From Syntrophomonadaceae bacterium (GTDB taxonomy: Bacteria > Bacillota > Syntrophomonadia > Syntrophomonadales > Syntrophomonadaceae), in the NCBI GenBank assembly GCA_012729835.1, contig JAAYCK010000015.1, forward strand, positions 1 to 40,943: a DNA stretch of 40,943 nt, written 5' to 3'. A program made the translations under genes and the position numbers. Under the pieces are notes generated by a model. That model was not told where the DNA came from, did not search any database, and saw nothing but the letters and a program-made list of their open reading frames with translations. Shown one piece after another: positions 16,281-24,668 of the stretch (position 1 is the first letter of the stretch; every line of letters starts with the position of its first letter).

Positions 16281-18311
16281 TCAGGCTATCGATTGGAGAT
16301 ATGCTGCCGTTTCAGCTATCGGGTCATCTGTTTTCGTCTCCAACACTACAATACCCGTTGCATCCTTGATTATGAACTTCCCTTTTTTGAACTGCACTTT
16401 GCATCCTTTGGTGAATAAATAGCGTTCTGCCCATGTACCCATGTCTCCAAGAAGACTCGCTTCAATACCCAACTGTGTTATCACAACGTGCAGCGTTGTA
16501 CAAAATACCTCGTAATTGTATCCGCTAGAGGATTTGTTAGGAATAATGAGCATTTCGTCGTCATTACGCAACCGTAAATGCGAGGCACTCATCCATGTGA
16601 ATAAGTTAGGGTACTTTATAAAACAATTTCGCCAGTCGTTTTTGGGAACGGTTGACTTGTTGATGATGCCTTCTAATTGGCTTCCAATGTTATCACTTAA
16701 ATTTAGTTCATCAAGAAGCTGCTTAACGATGGGACCGTGGTTTGCAAACAACCGTTTCAAACTCGGTGTGCTTGCCGCTTCGTTCGGGTCGTCAACGCAC
16801 AATGTTTTGTACGCTGCTACCCGCAGAGTATAGTCCCCGAATGTCAGCAATGCCCTTCGAAGTAGATGTCCGTGTTTAGGTTTTGCATCTTCAAATAGCG
16901 CGGATATTTTATCCCAGTACTGTTCAAAGGCTTTCAGGTCATAATTCCCGGTACTGTCCTTGGAATAGTATAGTGCAGAGCGTATTTGCCCGCTAAAATA
17001 GTGATGTTGCTCAGCATTGTAAATTGCCTTGGCAAAGTCATTACTCTGCAGAATTAATCGGGCCTTATTTTGTTCTTCCTCTATTTGTTCAGGAGAGAAC
17101 CCTGTCACGCTGCCATTTCCGGAGAAATATCCGAGCAAACTATCCCAATTATCCGCAAGTTTATTTATCCCATCAATGGCACGGCGATACAAATCCGATG
17201 TATCAATCTCAGAATTGAGGGCTAGATTTCGGATAATCCGAACCCATTGTGTTAATGAGCCATTATCAATGCCTTTCGCCAGATACATATAGGTGGTTAC
17301 AGCATGGAACAATACCCTATCTTGATATGTACGCCTTTCTATTAATGAGTTGAAGACAAGCTGAAATACCGCCTTGCAGTTTGGATTTTTGCTCAGGAAC
17401 TTCAGCGTATAAAACGCCGTTTCAAATACTTCAGCTTCAATCTTCTCATAATCAAGAGTGTTCGACCAATTAGTATCAGTCGAGCATATTTTCTTGTTCA
17501 TAAGGAGAACTCCGAAAAAGGTCAAGTAGGTCAGGTCAAAACTATCTTTACAATTTAACCAAAAAAGGTCAGTCCATTCACGATCAAAGTTTTGCTCAAA
17601 TTCATTTGTAAAAGGCAATTGAAGTTTTTGAAGTCTGCCTATCAGGCGCGCCTTGAAGTTTTCAAAGGGCGTGAGAGGCTTCCCTCTCGCATTGAGTTTA
17701 ATATATAAACTATCCTCCATCCCGAGGTCTTTCATTTTCAGGAATTTAAAAAAGATGGGCTCAAATTCCTCATCGGATAGACACTGAGCCAGGTTATCCA
17801 CATCGTCGAAGACAACCCTAATGTCATCAAGCATGGTAAGAGCGGATTGTATTGTCGGGTCATATTTCCAACCCGAAACGAACCACTCGGAGTCCTCAAT
17901 TTCTTTGGAAGGCTCCAGCGTAGACGTGAAAATAGCACCACGGTTCTCAGTCAGTTTTTCTAAAAAGTCGCGTGAACTCGTGCGCGTCTCATACGTGAAT
18001 CTATGCAGTAGCCTAGTTTTGGAGTCATCGTCGTAAAAAGCATACAGGTGCAGGAGAAAAAGTGTAGTCAGCCGTTGCTGCCCATCTATGGGTATAAATT
18101 TGTCGCCTTCTGCTTTGCCATACACGAAGTTTAGGTCAAGTGGCGGCGTTTTACGCAAGATAGCTGACCTCATGTCTTCCAAAAGGTTGGAGCGGACCAT
18201 TTTCGTATGGTCGTCCAGCCGGCCATGAGCATAGTCGCGCTGAACGATCGGTACTTCAACCATATAAGCATCAAGCAGTTCGAACAATGTATCAAGGGTA
18301 TTTTCGTTCAT
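16281..18311 (-). CDS. DUF262 domain protein (GmrS-like), no HNH domain seen
   Basis: This 676-residue protein begins with a DUF262/ParB-like fold: VPIVQRDYAHGR near residue 18 and FIPIDGQQRLTT near 75, the DGQQR motif being diagnostic. The rest is long and helical with no recognised HNH motif, unlike its partner. DUF262 proteins act as nucleotide-dependent subunits of GmrSD-type (type IV) modification-dependent restriction. It overlaps the DUF262/DUF1524 gene by 4 bp (ATGA) and has a GGGGAGG site, so the two are co-translated. Base composition appears lower in GC than the Res and Mod genes. Confidence 0.75.
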   Translation of the reverse strand: MNENTLDTLFELLDAYMVEVPIVQRDYAHGRLDDHTKMVRSNLLEDMRSAILRKTPPLDLNFVYGKAEGDKFIPIDGQQRLTTLFLLHLYAFYDDDSKTRLLHRFTYETRTSSRDFLEKLTENRGAIFTSTLEPSKEIEDSEWFVSGWKYDPTIQSALTMLDDIRVVFDDVDNLAQCLSDEEFEPIFFKFLKMKDLGMEDSLYIKLNARGKPLTPFENFKARLIGRLQKLQLPFTNEFEQNFDREWTDLFWLNCKDSFDLTYLTFFGVLLMNKKICSTDTNWSNTLDYEKIEAEVFETAFYTLKFLSKNPNCKAVFQLVFNSLIERRTYQDRVLFHAVTTYMYLAKGIDNGSLTQWVRIIRNLALNSEIDTSDLYRRAIDGINKLADNWDSLLGYFSGNGSVTGFSPEQIEEEQNKARLILQSNDFAKAIYNAEQHHYFSGQIRSALYYSKDSTGNYDLKAFEQYWDKISALFEDAKPKHGHLLRRALLTFGDYTLRVAAYKTLCVDDPNEAASTPSLKRLFANHGPIVKQLLDELNLSDNIGSQLEGIINKSTVPKNDWRNCFIKYPNLFTWMSASHLRLRNDDEMLIIPNKSSSGYNYEVFCTTLHVVITQLGIEASLLGDMGTWAERYLFTKGCKVQFKKGKFIIKDATGIVVLETKTDDPIAETAAYLQSIA

Positions 18312-19840
18312 TTCCCAAACCTCCCCTCAAAGAAAGCTTCTATCGTCCTATCCACTGCGGCTTTGTAGTCTTCCTTGTCTTCTTTTCCCCAAATATCCAT
18401 ATTACTTAGATTCCCGGAATACACCTTTAGGAAAATGTTTTTTGTGCATAATGGAACGAACAGTCCCCTTGACTCACGCTCGATGATAATCGAGCGCTTC
18501 TCCACAAAAGGTGCGTCCTGATAGCTGCGATTTGTTTGCGCATCAAGTAATGTTAGATTGCCAAAGCTGTCATCTGCTTCATCGGTCTCGTCCGCCGTTG
18601 CATGGATATGCTCGATGTCCCACTTTATTCTTTCTCCTGTTTCACCCTTATAAATGTCAAATGGGAAACGGTATTGTTTTTCGCTTTTGCATACCAGAGT
18701 GGCGATGTTAAACAGCAGCAGCAGTTTGCGTATTCTCACACGATCGTTGGCATTATCGTATGTGATTGTTGAAAGATCGTATTTACCCGTTACCCTTTTT
18801 GTCTTTTCAAGCAGTGCATTCATAACATCGCTTTTACGTTTGCCCCTCGTAAGTGCAAATATCTCAGCAATCTTTACTCCCGACGATATTAGATAACCTA
18901 TTATGTGGTACTTATTTAAATCAGCATACCAGTCCCGGAATTCGGCATATAACTTTTCTACATCACCCCATAACCCCTTCACAAAGTCCTCTTTATCAGG
19001 TGTGGAATTCAACGCAGCCGAAAAAACTAAAAATGGGAAGTAATTTTGATTGGTGGGTATAGGAGAGGACAACTTGGCGTTGTGCTCATTTGCCAATAAC
19101 TCGAACAGCATATCGATGCGTGTGCCGCTTTGTTCCTTCTCGTTAAGGAAATACCAGAAGGAATCATCTCGCAGTCCTTGCTCAATTCTGTCCCACGCTA
19201 TGGAGATTTCGGTTTGGCGCTTATTTATGTCGGTGTTAAAATTGTCTTTGTTCAGCAACAAGGCTTTTATGAGTTCCGCGTTTGTCAGCGGTATTTTCCC
19301 TAAGTTTACCTTGGTAAACATAGCTATAGGGTCGCTGTCGGATGGTATCTCGTACCAGATAAAAAAAACAGATTCTATGAGCCTCTTAAAAAGATCGTTA
19401 ATTGCTATATATCTTATTTTCTGGCCATCAAGCCAGCGATTAATAGTATCCCTCGCAGTTGTGATGTGGAAGTAATCAATATTGTCGTTATCGATTTTGC
19501 CTTTCGGAGAAAGCCCGGATAAAAACATTTGGCTGTTTTCTCTGGTTTCAAACTCCAGCTGGAACGGCAGATACTCTGTTTTTTCCTCCGCTATTTTCAT
19601 AAAGATATAAATTGTGGTGAGACGTTGCTGTCCGTCAACCACCTCAAATGCCCCATCAGGACGGCGTTTTACTATGAGTGGCTGAATACAGTAACGCTTA
19701 CCACCTTCAGTCGAAAATTCACATATGTCATCAAGCAGGGTGGCTACTTCATATTCTGTCCAGCGGTATCCGCGCTGATATGAAGGCACAAAAAAACGAT
19801 GATCTTTAAGGTCACCAATGGTTATTGGATCGATAGACAT
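18308..19840 (-). CDS. DUF262-DUF1524 protein (GmrSD-like, HNH nuclease)
   Basis: The start is ATG at 19840, with GGGGAGG 6 bases upstream, giving 510 residues; a TTG five codons earlier overlaps that site and is rejected. The N-terminus has PSYQRGYRW and VVDGQQRLTT (DUF262). The C-terminus has DIEHIHA, then FGNLTLLDAQTNRSY and a KR pair, the pattern of the DUF1524 HNH nuclease. In GmrSD and BrxU such proteins cut DNA carrying modified bases. With its DUF262 partner it could form a complete type IV unit on its own, inserted in the larger locus. Confidence 0.8.
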   Translation of the reverse strand: MSIDPITIGDLKDHRFFVPSYQRGYRWTEYEVATLLDDICEFSTEGGKRYCIQPLIVKRRPDGAFEVVDGQQRLTTIYIFMKIAEEKTEYLPFQLEFETRENSQMFLSGLSPKGKIDNDNIDYFHITTARDTINRWLDGQKIRYIAINDLFKRLIESVFFIWYEIPSDSDPIAMFTKVNLGKIPLTNAELIKALLLNKDNFNTDINKRQTEISIAWDRIEQGLRDDSFWYFLNEKEQSGTRIDMLFELLANEHNAKLSSPIPTNQNYFPFLVFSAALNSTPDKEDFVKGLWGDVEKLYAEFRDWYADLNKYHIIGYLISSGVKIAEIFALTRGKRKSDVMNALLEKTKRVTGKYDLSTITYDNANDRVRIRKLLLLFNIATLVCKSEKQYRFPFDIYKGETGERIKWDIEHIHATADETDEADDSFGNLTLLDAQTNRSYQDAPFVEKRSIIIERESRGLFVPLCTKNIFLKVYSGNLSNMDIWGKEDKEDYKAAVDRTIEAFFEGRFGK

Positions 19841-19921
19841 ATACTCCCTCCCCAACAGCTGATGCTTGTGGTTGATTTTTAACTCTCAAGTACACTTATC
19901 TATATATCAATCAACAAAGCA

Positions 19922-19984
19922 CTACTTCTTTTTCAACTCCACTCCCAGATTCGTATCACTGTCCCTCCTCTGCAATGTAAACAT
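19922..19984 (-). pseudogene. Possible remnant or micro-ORF between Res and the DUF262 genes
   Basis: A 20-residue frame reads MFTLQRRDSDTNLGVELKKK and stops. It has no good ribosome binding site. It looks more like the C-terminal tail of a protein than random sequence, and it sits exactly at the junction between the Res gene and the DUF262 pair. It may mark where a gene was lost when the pair was inserted. Confidence is low. Confidence 0.2.
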
Positions 19985-20004
19985 ATAACCAATATAGCTT
20001 TAAT

Positions 20005-22638
20005 TTAGGCCAATAATACCCGATATCTGTGCCCCATAGCCTCACTGGCTTTAATTATTTGGTAGCTCATGGCGTTGGCCATGGCGAGTTGTTCAGCATA
20101 GTGTTTCTTGGCCTGGACCACTGGATCATCAATACGATCGTCCCCCTTAACCTCCACCATGACCCAGGAACCGTCCTTCTTCTGGAACAGGAAATCTGGA
20201 TAGTAGGTCCTAACCGCGAGTGAATCGGGGTCAATATAGTGGACATAAAAATCAGTCTGCCCGTGGGTCAGCATCCCGGTGAAGTAAACCTTATCGATAC
20301 GGCCCTCGTGGAGCAAATCCCAGAAAAGAGTCTTTTCAGCCTGAGAATCAAAACAATAGTTGTCCAGGTGGAAGCTCTTGTCTGCCCAAGGGGCAGCCTC
20401 TTTATCTGTAGCCCTAACATGCAAATCTTGCTTAGCTGTAAAAGCAAAATGGTCTTTGGGTGGTTCCGGGTCCTTTACTAACTCAATCTCCTGTACTTCC
20501 TCCTGTTCGGTGGTGGTTATAGTGTATAGTGCATGAAACAAGCGGGGAATGATCCAATCATAGAGCAACTCATTGAATTCATTTACTGCCCGCAATATTT
20601 CCAGGATCCCTTGCTTTGATTCCTGCAGAATATCTTCCACTTCCAGGCAAGACCGGTTTAGGTAACGGGCGATTTCCGCCACCAAGGTTAGTTCGCTAAA
20701 CTTGCGGCGCTGCCGCAAATGAGTAAGATCTTCGACACTTACATATTTGCTTTTTAGGGCCTCGGGTACGCTGAGTCCCTCCTGGATAGTCCTTAGGAGG
20801 CGGTACTTCTCCGTGTCCGCCTGGTCCAGTTCCAGATCTATGCCTGGCCCTGGTTTATTCTCCGTCAATTGATGCAATTTGCGCAGGCGCTTCAGGGTTA
20901 ACTTGACGCGAGGCGGGCGTGGTCTAACTTCGATCGATTCGCCACCGCCACCAGCACCCTGGAACTCACCAAGGCTCATGCGGAAATTCTGCTGTAGTTC
21001 ATCATCAAGAATCTCCTTATTATCCTCTGACAAATAAACGCTGGCAGTTTCATGAATATCCCCAATGGCACGCAGACAGCGCATGGTGGCCTGGAGCACG
21101 AACACTTTAGAAGAGGGCGTCCGATATAGTGCCACCCCAAACAGCGATCGGCAATTCCACCCTTCACGTCCCTTATTAACCAATAGTACAAACTGCTTCT
21201 CCGAGTCCGAGCTATCCAAGTGGTTGAACTCGCGGATCTCATCATTGGTGGTTAGTTTGGAATCCCCAACGTTGACCAGGATGCTGTCCAAGGGGATGCC
21301 CATTTCCACTAGAACATTCTCCACTGCGGGACGCAGCTCAGTCGACAACTCATCGATACTCGAAGCAAAAAGGGCTAACTTAGGCAACATGTCTTCCCGG
21401 CGCTCCGTGTTGTACTTCTTCCAGAAATCCGCTATAACGGCCTTAACAAATTCCTGATTTTTCGGATGAGTGTAGCTACTTACGGTTACCTTCTTCAGGT
21501 ACTGATTGTCTATGGCGTCGCGCAGACCATAGGCATAGACTACCTCCGGCAGGACCTCGCGTCCTACATAAGGCGTACCCGTGTAGTTATAACAGGCTAC
21601 TACCCGGCTGCCGGCCCGATTTAATTCATTGGCCAGTTTATCTATGGTGGTGCGCAAACTGGTTTTGCTATGTTCCAAAAGATCTTTTTTTAGCTTGGTT
21701 CCAAACAGGTGGTGCGCCTCATCCACATATATGCCAAGCTGCTCTAAGCGGGCTAACTTAAGGAAGCGCTGGTTCAATAATAGGGATGCATCATCCTCCG
21801 GTTCGTCACTCAGGTATAGATCAGCATTCTCAGCTACTACCGGGTTGCGGGAGAGCGTGTTCTTCTCTGCTTTGAACAGGAGCTCGGCTGGACTGGGTTC
21901 CTTATGCTGCGCCTTGAGAATGATCTTCTGGGTATTGGAAATGATGATATTGAATTTCGAACCATCCATGGTATTCAGCGTTATCCCGGCCTCATCCAGG
22001 AAATGAAACTGCAGATGCGTGTTCAGGAAGTTTACATATTCCGGCGGCACTACCTGGCTTTTATCAAAGGTCTGAATCTCCAGCAAAGATTGCAGTACCG
22101 TCTTATCCGGGGCAAACACCAGGGCATTATGGCAGAACCGCTTGTCATCGGGGAAGCGGCTGGCCAGAATAAACTCATAGAATATACAGGTGGCCATGAG
22201 AATGGTCTTGCCGGTCCCCATAGTTAGGGCAAAGATATAGTTGGCATAGCTCTGGTCACCAGCCGTCTTTTTCATCTGGTCAAAGGCCACCTTATATTGC
22301 TCCTTGCTGATATCCCCAAAGAGCTGGCCTTGTTTGCCTGGTAAGGCACTGGAGGAACGCCCCGCAAAGCGGCCTTTACGTTCATACCAGTCCTCGAAGA
22401 TACGATAAACTGGCTCGTTACCCAGGTACTCCTTCAGGAAAACATAGATCTCGAGGGCCTCAAACTGGGGCCGGCGGAGGAAGGCTATTCCATTGTCCGG
22501 ATCATTGAAGTCCAGGAACTTTTTTGAGGGTAGTTTGTAATAGCTGCGTATTCTACCGCGATTCTCGCGGTAGAACTGCTGCAAATAGAGGAAGAAAGAC
22601 CAATCCAGATCTACCGCTGAGCTTTTTGCCCGGGCCAT
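20005..22638 (-). CDS. Type III-like restriction subunit (Res): SF2 helicase plus PD-(D/E)XK nuclease
   Basis: The protein has 877 residues. Helicase motifs are clear: MGTGKT at 140-145, VDEAHHLF near 305, NKGREGWNCRSLFG and QATMRCLRAIG in the second RecA domain. The C-terminus has a nuclease core with PDF near 814 and VEVKGDD near 829. This is the layout of type III Res proteins, slightly shorter than usual. The start lies 2 bp after the Mod stop, and the GGAGGTG site is inside the end of mod, so the subunits are translationally coupled. Together they would cut unmodified DNA after ATP-driven communication between sites. Confidence 0.85.
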   Translation of the reverse strand: MARAKSSAVDLDWSFFLYLQQFYRENRGRIRSYYKLPSKKFLDFNDPDNGIAFLRRPQFEALEIYVFLKEYLGNEPVYRIFEDWYERKGRFAGRSSSALPGKQGQLFGDISKEQYKVAFDQMKKTAGDQSYANYIFALTMGTGKTILMATCIFYEFILASRFPDDKRFCHNALVFAPDKTVLQSLLEIQTFDKSQVVPPEYVNFLNTHLQFHFLDEAGITLNTMDGSKFNIIISNTQKIILKAQHKEPSPAELLFKAEKNTLSRNPVVAENADLYLSDEPEDDASLLLNQRFLKLARLEQLGIYVDEAHHLFGTKLKKDLLEHSKTSLRTTIDKLANELNRAGSRVVACYNYTGTPYVGREVLPEVVYAYGLRDAIDNQYLKKVTVSSYTHPKNQEFVKAVIADFWKKYNTERREDMLPKLALFASSIDELSTELRPAVENVLVEMGIPLDSILVNVGDSKLTTNDEIREFNHLDSSDSEKQFVLLVNKGREGWNCRSLFGVALYRTPSSKVFVLQATMRCLRAIGDIHETASVYLSEDNKEILDDELQQNFRMSLGEFQGAGGGGESIEVRPRPPRVKLTLKRLRKLHQLTENKPGPGIDLELDQADTEKYRLLRTIQEGLSVPEALKSKYVSVEDLTHLRQRRKFSELTLVAEIARYLNRSCLEVEDILQESKQGILEILRAVNEFNELLYDWIIPRLFHALYTITTTEQEEVQEIELVKDPEPPKDHFAFTAKQDLHVRATDKEAAPWADKSFHLDNYCFDSQAEKTLFWDLLHEGRIDKVYFTGMLTHGQTDFYVHYIDPDSLAVRTYYPDFLFQKKDGSWVMVEVKGDDRIDDPVVQAKKHYAEQLAMANAMSYQIIKASEAMGHRYRVLLA

Positions 22639-22640
22639 GA

Positions 22641-24641
22641 TTACACCTCCACTTCCAGCGACTCAGATAGCAGGTCGATAATCTTGACCCGAATAATACC
22701 TATATCATCAGGGACAGGGTACTGCCCTTTCACTAGCTCATTTTTGCCGGGGATATCGACTTCACTAGGCTTGAAGGAGGCTCCATCATAGTCCCAATCT
22801 ATCATGACGGATTCCACCAGTTCGCGCCAGTCATCTACCTCTTCCTGAAGCAGGCCCAATTTTTGCAAGAGGTTGCTGGGATAGAAGCGCTCGATGATAA
22901 GCTTGCCTTTCTTGCGGGTAATGCGAGCTTCTGAGTCGCGTTTGAACTCCAGGTTTGTCTTATCCCTCAGGATATCTACGACCTCAACATCCAACTTGAA
23001 GCCGGTAGCCATCTCTAGCTGTGCCTTTAATTCCGGTTCATGGCCCATACAAACCAGGAGTATACTCTCTACAGGCTGGTTGGGATGCTCATCCCGCCGC
23101 TTTTCAAATTCCTTGTAGTTGAAGCCGGTTATTAGTTCGTTTAGATCAGCCCGGGTGGCGATGCGATCTACCGGCATAATCTTGACCAGACGGCCATCTT
23201 TCTCTCCATCGAAAAGGGAACCGGCGGGTAGCGGCTGAACCTCCAGGGCTTGCAGTAGTATATCTCGAGCCTCCAGAGGATTACGGAAGACGTCATAATG
23301 ATTTACGTTGTAAACCTCAAAGCCAGTATACCTATTGGTAATACTTTCACCATCAACTTCATATAAACCCGGTCCTTCGGCAGCTAGATCCAAGTTTAAG
23401 TTTAGCTGTACATTGGATGTTTCATTTTTATGTATTTGCTTAGCTATCTTCAGCAACCGATTGGTCGTTATTTGAATGGCTCCCAAATTAATATCAGCCC
23501 CAATGAAACGACGACCTAACTTTGTAGCTACTGCCTGGGTTGTCCCAGAACCCATGAAACAATCAAAAACGATATCACCAGGATTTGAAGAAATGCTTAT
23601 TATTCTTTCAAGTAGTTGTTCTGGTTTTTGGGTAGGGTAACCTGTTATCTCTGAGTTTTTTCCTTTCAATAAAGATATATCTGTCCAAAGTGTTGTTACT
23701 GGCTGCCCAAGATATTCATCCAGATATATCTTTTTATAAATCTGTTTAGATTTATCTGTAGGATAATACAAATAACCAAGCCGATCTAATTCATCCATCT
23801 TCTCCTTAGAATACCTCCACCCGTTTGGTGGCGTTTGATATCCTTTATAATCGAAAATGAGATTGGCCCTATATGTGGGACTACTTGCCACAGTAATCAT
23901 AAAACGTCTTCCATCATCTTCATATTTCGTAAACATATTATCCACATATTCTGGGTCCGGTTCCATATAGACAATGTTAAATATTGGACTAGAACTTTTA
24001 CTATATAAGAATATGGTATCTGTAGATGTCGACATTCTGGACATATTACTTAAGGCTGACCCGCCTTTTCTTCGCCATATTATTTCATTAATAAAATTAT
24101 CTCTTCCATAAATTTCATCCAGAATGCATCTAATGTATTGTCCCTTATGCCAATCACAATGAACATATATTGATCCGTCATCCGCCAATAGCTCACGCAT
24201 AAGCATCAATCTTTCATACATATACTGAAGGTACTCGTCATTGGTCCAAATGTCGGTATACTGCTTTTCCTCAAAAGCAGTATAATCATTGTCTACCTCG
24301 TGGCCCTTCAGTTTTATAGTTTTCTTATAATCCGCCTTGGAATCAAAGGGAGGATCTATATAGATAAGCTTCACCTTGCCCCGGAACTCTTTTAACAGGT
24401 GGCTCATCACCTGCAGGTTATCCCCCCAGTAGATGCGGTTGAACCAGCCCTCTACCGATTCCCCGTGGGTCTCTTTCAATTGAGCCGGATAGTATTCGGT
24501 GGACCTGAAGGGCCGTTTCCCTCGCCACTTTAGCTCGGGATATCCCTGTATGGGCTCATAATCAAATTCGTATTTTTCTACTGATTCGACCACTGGTCCC
24601 GCCAGGTCCAGTTCTCCGTTCTGCATCGTCTTCTTGGCCAT
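22641..24641 (-). CDS. Type III-like DNA methyltransferase (Mod), beta class, N6-adenine
   Basis: The 666-residue protein has IDPPF at 95-99 (motif IV, DPPF implying N6-adenine) and DCFMGSGTT near 367 (motif I), hence beta class as in type III Mod proteins. The long stretch between holds the target recognition region, beginning RRKGGSALSNM. The C-terminal 250 residues are an extension shared with larger Mod subunits. GGAGGT precedes the ATG, 27 bp after the UvrD-like gene. The middle part (about 23.4-24.3 kb) looks more AT-rich than the two ends, as often seen when recognition domains are exchanged. Confidence 0.85.
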   Translation of the reverse strand: MAKKTMQNGELDLAGPVVESVEKYEFDYEPIQGYPELKWRGKRPFRSTEYYPAQLKETHGESVEGWFNRIYWGDNLQVMSHLLKEFRGKVKLIYIDPPFDSKADYKKTIKLKGHEVDNDYTAFEEKQYTDIWTNDEYLQYMYERLMLMRELLADDGSIYVHCDWHKGQYIRCILDEIYGRDNFINEIIWRRKGGSALSNMSRMSTSTDTIFLYSKSSSPIFNIVYMEPDPEYVDNMFTKYEDDGRRFMITVASSPTYRANLIFDYKGYQTPPNGWRYSKEKMDELDRLGYLYYPTDKSKQIYKKIYLDEYLGQPVTTLWTDISLLKGKNSEITGYPTQKPEQLLERIISISSNPGDIVFDCFMGSGTTQAVATKLGRRFIGADINLGAIQITTNRLLKIAKQIHKNETSNVQLNLNLDLAAEGPGLYEVDGESITNRYTGFEVYNVNHYDVFRNPLEARDILLQALEVQPLPAGSLFDGEKDGRLVKIMPVDRIATRADLNELITGFNYKEFEKRRDEHPNQPVESILLVCMGHEPELKAQLEMATGFKLDVEVVDILRDKTNLEFKRDSEARITRKKGKLIIERFYPSNLLQKLGLLQEEVDDWRELVESVMIDWDYDGASFKPSEVDIPGKNELVKGQYPVPDDIGIIRVKIIDLLSESLEVEV

Positions 24642-24668
24642 CTAAATTACCTCCACAACGAATCTGAT

